Source of the DNA: Phanerodontia chrysosporium
Taxonomy: Eukaryota > Basidiomycota > Agaricomycetes > Polyporales > Phanerochaetaceae
Direction of reading: 5' to 3'
Assembly (NCBI GenBank): GCA_001910725.1
Contig: MJGA01000010.1
Span: 806,001-870,000, forward strand
DNA length: 64,000 nucleotides
This document shows, piece after piece, positions 23,671 to 35,183 of the stretch (positions within the stretch are counted from its first letter, which is position 1; each line of letters starts with the position of its first letter). A program made the position numbers and the translations under genes. A model generated the notes under the pieces. That model worked only from the letters and a program-made list of their open reading frames with translations. It had not been told where the DNA came from and searched no databases.

Positions 23671-24916
23671 TGCGGACTTACAATTGCGAGGATTCATAGG
23701 GCATGCACTATAGTAGTGATTATCGTTCATCTGACACGGCGTAATGCAACTTTTGCATGCATGAGCATTGTGCGTTCGATCCTTTGATTCTCCCTACCTT
23801 GTGCAAACTCATCCGCAGAATAGGTCTCTCCGCTCATCGGGAGCGCATTCTGCATTATGAGACTCGCCGGCTCTAAGGCACGGAGGGCGCTGAGTAGAGA
23901 GCAAGTGGGTGCAGATGCGATAGCATTGCGGCTCTCACCAGTGCGCTTCGCAGCCAAGCCGCGAGTCGTATCGAGCAACGAGACGCTTGGTCTAGAATTC
24001 TGCGCGATAGATAATGTGGACTCTGGCATGAGAACTCCAGTGCAAAGTATCGTGTCCTCCCCATGCACATGTATCATATCGAAGGCAGCTAATGTGGTTG
24101 ATATCGCTCTGCGAATGAAATATCGGCGCACACTAACCGTCACTCGAGAAGCTATATGCTGTACACATTCCGATACTCACGAAGCATTACAACCAGGTAA
24201 TCACCTTGAATTGTGCCGACATAGTCGCACATGCATAACTCTGGTGCGTTGTTCGAGTTCCAAAATACAACTTATCATCTAACTGTGCTCGCGCAGATGC
24301 ACGCAATGCAGCGCGCAATATTGTCTCACTGTGCATGAAGATTGTCGGACTGCCTGCGATACACGTCTGACTTGGTCTGCGAATATTGACGACGCCTGAG
24401 ACTGCGTGCTGTGCGCTTTGCGCATTCGGCGAGTTACTTCGGTAAGGCAAATAAGGCGAGGTTCATCCTCACGCAGACCAGACGATTCAGTTTACCCTTG
24501 ATGTGATCACGATGCGAATGGAATAATGCCCTGTACATGACACGAATACTTGTCGCTCGAGTCTCCCTGACACTGGGCATCTAGTAGACATGCCGATGCC
24601 GTTCAAAATCGTGTCAATGATAACTTCTGCACATAGAGTTTGGATGTAGAACCTCATTTATCGCGCTGACAATGATGGTGGATCCACTCTGGATGAATCA
24701 TCCACAAAATCAGTACAAGGACCAGCGGCAAACCAGAGGCGATATCAGTCCCTTACTTCGAAGAGGGCAACAGCATGGTCAAGCAGCTCAACCATTTCTG
24801 CCAGCACCGCTCCATTGTTTCTCGGTCTACCCGGCGATAATTTAAGCAGCTTAAACACCACATTTTCGCGCCCGATTTCTAGCCTCAGTGTGCGTTCTAG
24901 AAGTTGCGCCAGGACG
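23671..24916. other. Intergenic, scattered short frames
   Basis: No segment could be tied to a family. A 141-codon frame at 23857-24282 has no recognisable motif and no support from composition. Confidence 0.4.
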
Positions 24917-25346
24917 CTACAGCTCCAACATTGTCAATGCGGACACCTGGTTTACGCACGGCCCATACCCAAGTAAACTCATTACAGCCTGGTTGACTCT
25001 TTCGTGGGACTCAATCATCTCAACGTAGGATTTGAGCAGAGACGGATCGCCCTTGGCAGACGTCCGCACTGCAGACCGCGTCTGTCCGGCCATCGCTGTG
25101 ATTATCCAGCGCAACTGCTGAGCGCTCTCAAGAGCGCGGTTTCAATGTAGCAAGGTTACAGGGAGATTCTGCCAATTGCAGATCGTTAGAGCACGCGTAT
25201 GTGATGTTCGAACATGTACTCACCGAGACTCTCTCGCGGATATTATACGCTGCATCAATCATCGACGGCAAGTGCGGAATAACGTCGCCTCTGTAGGAAG
25301 CAGGTACCCCGAAGTGTAGCATGCGACTGAGTATGTGCTCTGCCAT
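24917..25346 (-). CDS. Hypothetical protein (helical), partial model
   Basis: Unrecognised. An ATG at 25346 opens about 40 codons (PHLPSMIDAAYNIRERVS), then a GTGAGT...GCAG intron, then a second helical stretch to ~24960 (DPSLLKSYVEMIESHERVNQ). The frame between ~25140 and 25080 is interrupted. Composition suggests an alpha-helical cytosolic domain. Confidence 0.3.
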
Positions 25347-25569
25347 TGAAGTGTGTTCGAAGACTGTTGTGCTCGAGTGCTTGTGGCAGGATGAGGATAA
25401 GTAAACCTAACCCTAATCGTTGGCTCATGACTCACGTGATTTCATAACACGCGGCCAGCTCGCGGCGTCGTGACTCTTGACTTGGTCGCTCACCCTCGAT
25501 CCACCAGCGTACCCTCGCGCACTTCTTAGGAAATGTTTTGTTTAATCCTCGTTCCTATCCACGGAGAAT

Positions 25570-25872
25570 GCCTATGAAACCGCGACTCGCCCGCAACGGC
25601 TGCGCATGGGGCCGCGTGTCGCTACCTCGCCGAGCGTGCCATCTACCGAATTCCGGAACTTCCTCATGCGCTCCCCGCGTCGGACGATGACGACGAGGTG
25701 GTTGTGCGCACGTACGACTTCTACGGGTATAGCATCAGAGAGTCGCGCTGTTGGGTCGAGCTTGTGGAGAGTGAGAACAGCGTCGACGACCTCTACCCGT
25801 CCTCAGATTCGGACCCGAGTCTGGCACTTTTACAGAGGAGAGCGTGGAAACTGACCGTTGCGACTACGACAT
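25570..25872 (+). CDS. Hypothetical short acidic ORF
   Basis: One frame reads about 85 codons with protein-like composition (RYLAERAIYRIPELPHALPA ... DDDDEVVVRTYDFYGYSI) to a stop near 25872. The start is unclear and no family is recognised. Confidence 0.25.
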
Positions 25873-26263
25873 AGACGAGGATAAGTATTATATAGAGAAG
25901 AAAGACAGCAAATGACCCGATTCAGATTTCCAGTGGTGATTCGACGTCGCCGTCAGAAGGTAACGACGAGGATCGGACAGATGAATCGGACGAGGACGTC
26001 ACAGAACAGGAGGCTTTACAAATACTACAAGATAGCGCGGACACTTGCTGGAGCCGGAGGGTGAAGATTGCACTCGTACCACGCGGAGATCACGGGTTAA
26101 TGGGATGGTATACAGATAGCAACAATTACATACAACAAAAGAGTTCGTAACCGCGAATAGTCGTAATGTAAGACAGTCCATGAATCATCGAGAGTTCGTG
26201 CAAAACGTGTCGATGGGTAGAATCGTGAACAGTTTCCGCAACGAATCCTGGTGCGAATTTTCC

Positions 26264-26362
26264 TTAGAACAAGGTCATGACACCGCCGACGACAACGCCG
26301 GCAACGGCTGCAGCCATGCCAAGAAGGTTCTGAGAGTTGAAGCCAAGCGCAACGGCGCCGTT
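26264..26362 (-). pseudogene. Displaced GPI-anchor tail of the FAS1 gene
   Basis: On the minus strand this reads a hydrophobic C-terminus ending LLGMAAAVAGVVVGGVMTLF and a stop at 26264-26266, typical of a GPI-attachment signal. It begins exactly where the inverted-repeat element ends and is in the orientation and order needed to be the original end of the FAS1 gene. I infer that insertion of the element cut it off. Confidence 0.6.
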
Positions 26363-26414
26363 AGGGCCTGATCGGTAACCGAAGCCACGACGCGGCGTCG
26401 TCAACGCCATGGCT
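26363..26414 (+). repeat. Left terminal inverted repeat
   Basis: 52 bp, inverse of 27215-27266 with one mismatch (A/G near 26403). The two Gs next to TTA start the element end GGGCC. Confidence 0.8.
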
Positions 26415-27214
26415 TCCGGGGCACCGGCACGAGTTGTGAGCGGGCGTCCCGGTGTGACTTCCTGTGACTAGTTGCGCGTGCACGGTGCGGGCTTAGGCGC
26501 TAAAGTCTTGAATATCCTCTGCCTTCCTGTACCCACTCATATGCACTGCTACACACATAGGAAAAACATGGAATAAATTGAAACGTGTTAGAGGTATCCT
26601 GAGAAATTTTAACAAGGCTTGTAATAGTCTATATTGCCTTGTGTCATTACCACCTGTCATGATCTTCTAGACTGCTCACTACGACCGCTACTGTCCCTTT
26701 ATGACCTCTGTGAGGCCACCATTAGCTCTGAAAAGACCCCGTAATGCATCACCAATCACTGCTGCTCCAATATTAGCTATTTTGCGGCATATTCCTTGCT
26801 GATTACCTCCGCAGAGCTCAGACATAGCAAACCTTGCATTTGTAGACTGTACACTCGTTTACTCATACAAAACGTAGCATGTGGGTCATATAACATACAA
26901 TGCATGCTATTAAGTACTTTTTAACACTTTACTGCATTCGCCGCATGCACTCAGAAACGGCAAGTTCATTGATGCCCTTATTATGAGAATATGTCTCCAA
27001 AAATTCGTAGCTCCCACATTTAAATCCAAAAAAAATCAGAGTACAATATAATGCAATCTAATGCGCAGGTGTAGTGCACGAAAGTGTAATATAGAGCTAA
27101 GGGCGGGAGGACGCAGTATAGATGTCGAAGTGCATAGCTTATCGGCGAGTTACCGTATTTGGCTGTCACGCTTCTTATCTGCCCGCGCTGCTAGCGCTGG
27201 CGACGCCGGCGCTC

Positions 27215-27266
27215 AGCCATGGCGTCGACGACGCCGCGTCGTGGCTTCGGTTACCGATCAGGCCCT
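27215..27266 (-). repeat. Right terminal inverted repeat
   Basis: 52 bp, inverse of 26363-26414. The current FAS1 reading frame runs into it and stops at 27258-27260 or, in the other frame, at about 27175. Confidence 0.8.
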
Positions 27267-28586
27267 TAGAGCCGGAGCCGCCGCTGCTACCCCGGAGGCT
27301 GCGCTGCTGGCGGCCGCAGCAATCGAAGACGTGATGCTGAATCCGATAGGAGCGGTCTGAGAGCTCTGGGAAGCGGTCGCAGCGGAAGTCGCGGAAGAGA
27401 GGCTGATAGATTCGAGTCAGCACTATGCTTTTCACTAATATTTAAGTATGGCTTACGCGGAGGATGCAGCGCTCGGATTGGAGTCGGTGTCGAAGAGGAC
27501 GCGGTCAATGATATGAACGACACCGTTGGGAAGCAGAACGTCCGGCTGCGTGATCTGCGCGGTGATGTTGCCAAGCGTCACGTATTGACCAGTAGCGTTC
27601 AGACTGAACGAAAGGTCTTCACCCGCAGCCGAGGTGTAGTTCTGCGAGCCTGCAAGGAGTGGAGAGTAGAGAGTTGTGCCGTTGATGAGCTATATGATCA
27701 ACTTTAGTATGTCGAAGTCATCGAATCTGCGTCACAGGAACTCACGTGATTGAAGAGTACGTTGTTCAGAGCGGTGCGGTTGCCAGCGACACTCGCAAGG
27801 GAGCTGTTCGCAGCACTAATAGCGGCGTCGTTGGGGGAGAAGAGAGTGAAGCCGTGGAAGCCGGTATTGAACGCGTCGTAGAAGGTTATGTCACCCGTAG
27901 AGTTCGTCGAGCTGTTGTAGAAGCTGAGCGTCGCACTCTTCAGCACGGTCGAGAACGCGTTCAAAGAAAGGTTGTTCGTAGGAATCGTGTCCTGCAGGTT
28001 CTCAGGCACCTGGAGAACGCTGTCCACGATGAAGATAGTCAGGTTTCCAAACGTCGTCGTGTTCACAACAGTCGTGTCGTTCTTCTGGTTCAGGACATGG
28101 GTCTGGTTGTCGCCACGGATAGACCAAGCAACGACTTGTGGTTTCCCGCCCTCGAGGTGAACGGTGCGGGATCGTCATACAGGGTCTGGCCGAGGGTGAC
28201 GTTGGGGTAGTGGGTTTGCACATCGGAGAAGTTGCCGGGCACGACGTGATACGCGAATACGTCCGCGAGAGTTGTGGAGTCGCTGGTGAAATTGCTAGGC
28301 GCATTCGACCCTGCAAAGCGTTAGAACCCAACCCACGTGACGATCAAGGCTATGTATACTCACAAGCCTGATTGTTAGGTGCGAACAGCACGTACGGATT
28401 GCCGCTCGAGATATTGGCCAGAACAGACTGCCCAGTGGCGGTACCGTTGACCGTGGACGCGATGTTGATCAGCGACGTAAGCCCCTGGCTCTGGAGTGAG
28501 CCTAGAAGGCCGGTGAGGAATGTGATATTCTGCGCGAGCGCTGCCGAAGGGGCGAGCGCAATGCCGTATAGGGCGGAGTATCTCAT
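27258..28586 (-). CDS. FAS1 (fasciclin) domain surface protein, C-terminus disrupted
   Basis: Secreted or cell-wall adhesion-type protein with two FAS1 domains. Exons 28364-28586, 27746-28310, 27457-27689 and 27258-27402. It starts with a signal peptide (ALYGIALAPSAALAQ), then FAS1-1 (NPYVLFAPNNQA ... VFAYHVVPGNFSD) and FAS1-2 (GFTLFSPNDAAISAANSSL ... NNVLFNHLINGTTLYSPLL ... PNGVVHIIDRVLFDTDS), many N-glycosylation sites, and a Ser/Ala linker. One base appears missing at ~28163 (switch to VHLEGGKPQVVAW) and one in a G-run at ~27291. The gene originally continued into the GPI tail at 26264-26362 but now ends in the inverted-repeat element, so the present product would be released instead of anchored. 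Confidence 0.82.
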
Positions 28587-29965
28587 GTCGTTACAGGCGT
28601 TTGCGGGTCGTGAGAGGCGGAGGGCGTGGGCGGGCGAGAAGAGACTCGAGGAAGGGAGGAAGGCCGTGGGCAAGTAGGTATATATAGGCGAGGGTGGGGC
28701 GACGCCTGTCACCCGCCAGGCGATGCGTTCATCGAGGCCCGCGGGGCCGCCTAGGGTCTCCATCATCGCCATGCCTCCTGCACACAAGCCCATTCCGCCA
28801 CCGCCACGAGGCAGGGAAGAGGTGCCCTCGATCCTTTACGTCAATATGAAATGCACCCGCCGCGGCGTCGCGTGAGCATGGGCGGGCAGCGTCCGCTGGG
28901 CGTGCGTTCCGCCACTTCAGCATTGTAACGTCCTCAGCAGGTGCATCCGCCGCTCACCCCTTTCGCCCCAAAGCCCTCGTATCCGCAGTCCGCAGGCGAG
29001 AAGACGAGGATTCTTGGCCTCATCCGAAGGCGACTCCTGTCTTGCACCTCGTTCTTGGTGGAAAGCGTGCGCAGAGCCGGCCCCGCTGTACCTGGGCGCT
29101 ATGACGTTAGTTGGCGCCCGCACTCGGACATACCCTGCCAGATCTCCCACTTCGATCTCTTTCCGCTCCTTTCTGCTGCTCCGCGAATGTTCTGCCATAG
29201 GGGCTCCTTGTCGAAGCTGCGCAGTGGGTCTGCCGCAGAACACGCACAGCCCGCCTCGAGCTTGGGCCTGCTGAGCAGCAGCACGCCCACGCTCGGAGAG
29301 CTGAAGCCTGGAAGATGTCCCCTATGACGCGCGCGGTCGATAGTTTGAGTTGATTTCACACCATCTGGGTTGCCCATCATCGCCAGTGCATGAACATGTT
29401 GAACGGAAGACGATGCGCTAGCGAGTCCGCCAATGGGGGAATTGCACGCACCTCGAGCATGACCTCATGCAGCAATGGCGACACCAGCGCGCTCCACTCC
29501 GTGGCTCTGTACTGATGCGAATCAACTAATTCCAGGAACGAAAGGCGAACGTGAGCTACAGGTAGGCACAATGTTTGTCTGGAAAGAGAGACGCAATGAG
29601 TACAACGAACGGCGACATGGATGGTGGGCTGCGGCACTTAAGGTTCAACAGCTGCCGAGGAGATGTAGCGTTTCGCAATGGCCTGATGGAAACGGAGGTG
29701 AGAGCACCTGGAACGCGTAGATGAGCATTTCCGGTCCCAATGCCTTGTCTCGGAGACAGCGAGCAAGACGTCCTGTCAACAAGCATTCAGCTAGGAAGAT
29801 AATCAGAGCATAAACTGCGCGACGGCAAACCCCGCCTAGCGTCTGCGATCGCGTAGTTTCCACTCTGTCCATCTTCATCCAATCGTGTGAACAGATGTGT
29901 AAATCACGCCGGTATACTAACGAATCTATATGAGCCCCGGCCGTACCTGCAGCGTCGTTCTTCGG
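28587..29965. other. Intergenic, no supported gene
   Basis: Contains the FAS1 promoter side. Frames at 28941-29327 (plus) and 28917-29243 (minus) overlap and neither resembles a protein family. 29330-29965 likewise shows nothing. Confidence 0.45.
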
Positions 29966-31521
29966 CTACTTTGACACACGCCGCAGCTCGCGCTCGATAG
30001 CGTAGCGCACAGCCTCTTCGACGTCGAACGCGATATGTGTGGGTTGATGGGGCGGGAGACCGTTGGCGGGGTCGTAAACGCCTGTCTGCACGAGGACAGA
30101 GTTCCAGCCCGCAGCGTTAGCTCCTGCGATATCGGACTCTGGGTTGTCTATAGCAGTATTTGAGCATGCCAGGATTTCTGGCGCGATGGCCACTACGCAC
30201 CGCCAATCATATATCTAACGGCAGCTTCAATGGGAGTGTTGGGACTAGTACGAGTTAAGGACTCACACTTGAGGCATCTCGCTCACATGTCCTCCCTGTA
30301 TCTCCGCTAGCCGGTCGCGTAGAACCTGCTCTGCGAACTTGTACGTCGCAGTCGTCGGCTTGCCGAATTGCGTGTATGGGTAGGGTTTTCCTGTCAGCGC
30401 ACGGAAGACAGCCTGGAACGCCTCGCGGAATGCGCCCTGGCCGAGGCGCGGTCTGTCGAAGTCCGAGCGCCAGATGAGATCGGGGTTGCAGAAGACGAGC
30501 TCGACAGGCACTTCGGCCTCTTTGTAGGGACCACCGATGGCACCTCCTGAGAGGATGATGTCGCAGAGCACCTGCACGTCCAGAGCCCAGTTACGCGGGT
30601 CGTGGAAGACGAAGACAGCGTGGATGGGAGTCTTGGAGAAGTCTACTGGCTGCGCGACAGTTAGCTAGTAAAGACGCGAGTGTAACAGACTTGCCTTTGC
30701 ACAAGCACGTTCGTCTGGCGTGAGGTCGTAGAATGGCCAGACGCTACGCTCTCATTCCTATCAGCGCAGCGGACACGCATATATGCACCACAACGTACGC
30801 TGGATTCCACGCTTTGACATCCAGGGTAGTGTAGGCATGCTTGAAGCCGTATCTAGCGACGCGTCAGGCTTCAAAAAAACACCGATGGTTCGAGAGACTC
30901 ACCCTTCTGCGACCTTTCTCACGTCGTCATTCAGGCCTCCAAGGACCAGCACCGGTTTGTCAGCGTACTTCTCCACTACCGTCTTCAAGATTGTATGCGC
31001 TTGTATATATTGGGTAGGTTTGATCTGTAGCTGAATTAAAAAAAAAAAAAACCTAGAGATAGATAGAGCGTGCACACCTCGAAATCTAGTTCCTTGCTCA
31101 GTCTTCTACAACGTTCGGCCTCATCTACTCCGCCGCCATTCGTTAACTAGACGTCTCGTCAGGACATGCCCTAGCATCAAGGGTGAACAGGGTACCAAGA
31201 TGTACGGAATCTTTCTGAAAGAGGCTTGAGAGAAGGTAGAGGACGGGCGCAGGACTTGCTCACGTTTTAAGAGGATTGTCGCCTTCTAACATTGTGAGAG
31301 CCCGCTTTGCTGACGGAATAGCGCGGTTGCCTCGGATCAAGACGCCATCCTGAGAGGGGCTCCAGAGGTCTTCATTTGCAAAATAGTTTGGTTGCTCACT
31401 ATGTCAAAGGCAAACGCCAAAGGTACACTTCCAGACTTGCTCGCGTTACCTGTCTCGAATGCTCATTAGCCGTTTCAGAGCTAGAAGTTGCGCAAGCGGC
31501 GTACTTGGGAGCTGAATCCAT
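29966..31521 (-). CDS. HAD-superfamily class IIA hydrolase (CECR5/YKR070W-like)
   Basis: Predicted mitochondrial HAD phosphatase of unknown substrate. Motifs in order: AFAFDIDGVLIRGNRAIPSA (motif I Asp), YILLTNGGGVDEAERCRR (motif II), VLVLGGLNDDVRKVAEGYGF, AWNPAVWPFYDLTPDER, LCDIILSGGAIGG, FGKPTTATYKFAEQVL, VYMIGDNPESDIAGANAAGW (motif IV) and the C-terminal TGVYDP. Key junctions: exon end 31400, exons ~31264-31349 and several short ones, a GC-AG intron at 30651-30694 (donor GCAAGT), and a stop at 29966-29968. The 5' end is uncertain: the ATG at 31521 would need one extra base near 31430 to reach the DIDGVL frame. Confidence 0.85.
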
Positions 31522-31865
31522 CTCTTCAAGAATAGTGAGGCTGCATTTGCGCGTCCTGATTGTGTCAAGATACGAGGAGATAGGCAGCGGCGTCCTGGGG
31601 CTAAGAGAGACATGGCTGTCGGCCTGAGGCCTGAGGGCGAGACACGGGTGCCAGAATAGGAAACGATGGGCTTTGGATCCTAACAACGCCAAACAAATCG
31701 TGGCCAGAGACCTCCGAGTTGGGTACCACCTCTTGCCCGCAACCATCACCTTGTGGACTATACAAGAGCATAGGACAGTTACTTCTTTGTATGTCTGCCT
31801 TCTTAATACCGCTAGAGCTGACAAAGACTTGGCTATACCGTCCAGTTTCCTGCTTTACCAGAGCT

Positions 31866-33031
31866 ATGATGTCCACAAGCCAACCCTCGCCAGCTTCTGT
31901 TCAGCTTGCGTTCCATAGATCCCTGCGGCGACACTCGGAGCTCTACTTTAGCACTGGCGACATCATTCTATCTGCAGGCTTTGGCGACGCGAGGACTCTT
32001 TTTTGCGTGCATCGCGTCGTACTCTCTCATCACTCGCCCATCTTTGAGGACATGTTTGCCATCCCGTTGCAACCTGATGCGAACGAGCTATATGACGGAC
32101 TTCCTGTGGTCTGCCTGTACGATGAGTTAGAAGACGTCGAAGCGTTTCTGGGGTTCCTGTACAACTTTGGGTACGCGGCGTGTCGTGTACACGCTACGAC
32201 GTCCAGACCTCATGTTACCTCAACAGCATATCACTCAGGAGACTGGATCCAGACACGCCTCTTCGTGTTCGCGGCATTCTGAAGCTCGCTGCCAAATATC
32301 AAGTTGACTCCGTACGGGCTCGCATCATCCAGCGCCTTGAAGAAGACTGGCCGACGTCTGCTCTCTCTTGGCTGCGTTTCTCGAACGACGAAAAGCTCTA
32401 CAGCGAAGACTGCGCGCGCTACCTCGCCCTTGAGGACGGCAAATACCCCGAGGACCACTTCCCCGAGCCAGCGGCCGCGATCCGTCTTGCACGCGACTTC
32501 GACATCCCGAGCATCCTACCGGCGGCGTACCTGCGCCTGTTGTACGCGGACCCAACGCTGAACTGGGACGACCTCCGACAGAAACGCGCAAGCGGCGCGC
32601 CCGGGCGCAGCGTGCGCTCCGCGCGCTGGCACCTGCTCGACCACGTCGACATGCTCCGCGTCGCGCAAGGGCGCCTGCGGCTCGTGCAGAGCCTGCCGCA
32701 CGTGCACCGCGCGTTCCTGCTCGGCGGCCAAGCGTGCCAGAGCGCCGCTGACGCGGATGAAGAAGAAGACGACAGCACGCCGAATTGCCACCAGATCATC
32801 GTACGCAAACATGACGAGTTCAGCGCGACGCGGTACTCGAGCTTCTGGACCGGCGTCGACGAGGCGGGGCGCCCTGACCCCATCGCGGTCCTCCAAAAGC
32901 TGAGGGACGCCGCAGGAGACTGGAAGATGTGCGCGTCCTGCACCGAACTGTTTCGCTCCAGAGTCGCTGGAGAGATCAAGCGGCTCTGGGACGACTTGCC
33001 TAGGGTATTCGGCCTAGTTACGGAGTCTTAA
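31866..33031 (+). CDS. BTB/POZ domain protein (Agaricomycete type) 1
   Basis: Exons 31866-32170 and 32227-33031 give 369 aa with no frame break. An N-terminal BTB fold: GDIILSAGFGDARTLFCVHRVVLSHHSPIFEDMF, then LPVVCLYDELEDVEAFLGFLY, PDTPLRVRGILKLAAKYQVD, RLEEDWP, and FPEPAAAIRLARDFDIPSILPAAY. The C-terminal part carries LLDHVDMLRVAQGR and a CxxC pair (MCASCTELF) with KRLWDDLPRVFGL, the usual tail of this expanded mushroom family. Such proteins often act as Cul3 adaptors, but the partner is unknown. Head-to-head with the HAD gene. Confidence 0.85.
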
Positions 33032-33180
33032 AGCCCCGTCCACTACTTTGTGTACATCCGATGCAGTAATCCAAAAATAAGGCGATGATTATGGATGTAT
33101 GTATTCTCGACGTGCATGCTTAAATGCGCGGCACGTCATTATAGCATGTTGTAAAGTATGGGTCCATTGAACGGTAACTC

Positions 33181-34632
33181 TTAAGACTCCTTGAGCCGCT
33201 TCGGAGAGTCGCCACTCGCGCTCCCCATCAGGGCCTCGACAGCAGCACGCTTGTTCGAAATGATCGGCTCGTCCTCGTCGTCGACAGCGTCGCCTACAGG
33301 TCCGGGGTACGGCCGCGTGCGCACCGGGGCAACCGCCTCGAGCTCCTTTTCCGAGACGGCGAGCAGCTTGCGGAAGTTGACGCCGATGCCGCGCACGCGG
33401 TGCGCGTGCCAGTCCCAGTGCGCAGGATGCACCGTCTGTATGTGATGGAACATGTTGTACTTCCAAAAGACGGGCCGCGTCTTCGTCTGCGGGTCCTTCG
33501 GGCACAGAGGGCAGGGCACGGGTACATTTGTGCACGGCATCACGCTCGAGAAGCGACGCGCCTTGTTCAGTGAGAACGAGTGCGCGTGTGGGCAGTTTGA
33601 GATCGCTGCGGTGTACTTGGACGCGGGCGAGTTCGCCTTGACCAGATTTATCTCGCAGCCGGCACGTCCGCAGAAGCCACAGGGGTTGCCTGGATGGACC
33701 TGCATACAGTTTGAACGCAGTCTTAAGAGAGGACACCGAGACTACGGGCCACATACCGCATACTTCATTTTAGGTCCTTCCGGCGCACCGACCAGCTGTC
33801 GTAGTATATGACTGCCGACATGATTTCGCACGTTCCTCTTCAATATGGTCTCGCCACATTGTAGACAGTCGACAGACTCTCGGTCCTTCTCTACTCTATC
33901 TTCATTCTGGGTGATGACGTTGAAGCTGCTTACGGCAGGTGTTGGCGAACCTTCTGCATAGAACATTGTCAAGATTCCGTGCACAGATGGACCAGGTGGC
34001 GTACCCTCCAAGATCAGAGTATCTGGCAAAGGTTCAGACTGAAACCGCCTATGCGCTTTGCGTGTTCTCTGCAGTGGCACAACCGGAAATTCTGGCAAAA
34101 CGTTGGCCTGAACCCCAATGTCGCAGTACTGTTTGCTCGCGTCTTGTTCCCGTGCTTTGCCCTTGCTGCCGCCAGACGCGATAGGAGCACTCACGCTTTC
34201 GGTCGCCTGTCCACGAGAACCTGGCCCGTGGCTAAACAGCTCCGTCCTGAGCGCAATCGCCTTTGCCTCCTCTTCCTTCATGACCTTGCGCGCCGCCTGC
34301 CGTTTGCACCGCTGGCTCTCTCGGTGCCTGTCCATGTGGTACGTCGTCGCGCTCGAGACCTTGATCACCTGACCGCAGTCGGGACATGGCGTGGCGGTGT
34401 ACTCAATGGACGTATACGGACCTGGTGCTACAGGAAACGCGCTCATGGAGGTTGCTGGCGGGTGCCCGGGAGTGAGACTGGGTGGCGGAGGGTAGCCGTA
34501 CGGCAGCGGTCCAGCCGGAGCAGACAGAGAATAGAACACCGAGCCTGGTTGCCAATACGCGTAAAAGGCATTGCGAGACGTGCTCGGAGCATCGATCTTG
34601 GAGGTTGGCGATGCAGACGACGGTGGGCTCAT
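33181..34632 (-). CDS. Zinc-finger protein with C-terminal Cys/His cluster
   Basis: Exons 33757-34632 and 33181-33699 give 464 aa. After a Pro-rich N-terminus a C2H2-like finger is visible (TPCPDCGQVIKVSSATTYHM then HRESQRC), then a second CxxC ... HxxxH (DCLQCGETILKRNVRNHVGSH), then a Cys-rich block (CGFCGRAGC; PCPLCPKDP; FHHIQTVHPAHW) and a basic tail (SPKRLKES). Similar architecture is common in Agaricomycetes, probably nuclear, function unknown. It is the left neighbour of the inserted element, 350 bp from the tRNA remnant. Confidence 0.7.
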
Positions 34633-34989
34633 CTGAGCATGAGGGGTAGGATCAAGTGCAGAGCGCGCTTGTGGCCTTTAGTTCGGTAATGAGATGGAGA
34701 AAGTTGTACATGCGTGGCAAGCCAGAATTCGTACAGACAAAATGCTTTCGAGAGTGCCTCTCAGTCTTCAAGTAAAGCCTCAACACAGCAGGCAATACAA
34801 AACAGATCGCTGTCGATATCCACGGCTCAAGCTGCGTCGGGCGCTTACGCTGACAGATGGGCGCTTGAGCTCACTCCGCCTCGAGATCGCCACAACAAAC
34901 GCATATTACGGCTTTCTACCTCGTTTTTCTGCGTCTTTCGACCGCCATAAAGATTTTGGATGTCTAAGATGATCAAAAAGCAAAAACCC

Positions 34990-35018
34990 TGCCCCAGTGA
35001 GGCTCGAACTCACGACCT
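34990..35018 (-). pseudogene. Isolated 3' half of tRNA-Asn (attachment-site duplicate)
   Basis: On the minus strand this 29-nt stretch gives variable loop, T arm (GTGAG/CTCAC around TTCGAGC) and the 3' acceptor strand TGGGGCA, then stops: no matching 5' half exists in the next 170 bases. With two flanking bases, 34988-35018 matches 44101-44131 (3' half of the intact tRNA-Asn) at 29 of 31 positions in the same orientation. An 11-bp inverted copy of its T-arm sequence lies at 35035-35045 (arms 34998-35008/35035-35045), on the element side. Confidence 0.75.
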
Positions 35019-35067
35019 GAATCTATACAGCCTATTCGAGCCTCACAGGAGCAGTTCCCACGGGGTT

Positions 35068-35122
35068 TCCGAGCGAGACTGGAGCACTTGTCGCCAGGGT
35101 GTCCGAGCGAGACTGGAGCACT
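35068..35122. repeat. Two direct 21-bp repeats near the left element end
   Basis: An identical 21-mer (TCCGAGCGAGACTGGAGCACT) occurs at 35068-35088 and 35102-35122, period 34 bp, about 50 bp inside the left junction and just upstream of the first TATA box. Position suggests accessory binding sites or promoter elements; no copy was seen at the right end. Confidence 0.7.
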
Positions 35123-35132
35123 ACTCGGGAGG

Positions 35133-35140
35133 CATAAATA
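35133..35140 (+). promoter_or_regulatory. TATA-like box of the first element gene
   Basis: CATAAATA 44 bp upstream of the ATG at 35184, followed by a run of GC-box-like CGCCCC units (~35150-35179). Confidence 0.45.
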
Positions 35141-35183
35141 GGGCGCCCGGCGGGGCCCCGCCCCCGCCCCCGCCCCCGCTGAC

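Larger units (their letters stand above)
26363..27266. mobile_element. ~0.9 kb non-autonomous inverted-repeat element (Harbinger/Tourist-like MITE)
   Basis: Terminal inverted repeats at 26363-26414 and 27215-27266 match at 51 of 52 positions. The interior is AT-rich relative to its surroundings and encodes no transposase. On the plus strand both outer ends read TTA next to GGGCC/GGCCC (TTA at 26361-26363 and 27266-27268), which fits a 3-bp TWA target duplication, the signature of PIF/Harbinger elements. It interrupts the last exon of the FAS1 gene. Confidence 0.7.

Noticed and set aside
25405..25420. Telomere-like CCCTAA units
   Set aside because: Only about one and a half units, no array; chance or ancient remnant at most.
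34990..35110. A complete second tRNA gene at the left junction, possibly tRNA-Tyr from a CTGTA-like loop nearby
   Set aside because: No 5' acceptor strand pairing with TGGGGCA follows, and the putative stem does not fold; only the 3' half is present.
35150..35180. C-rich CGCCCC repeat considered as a separate satellite
   Set aside because: Too short; better described as part of the promoter of the first element gene.
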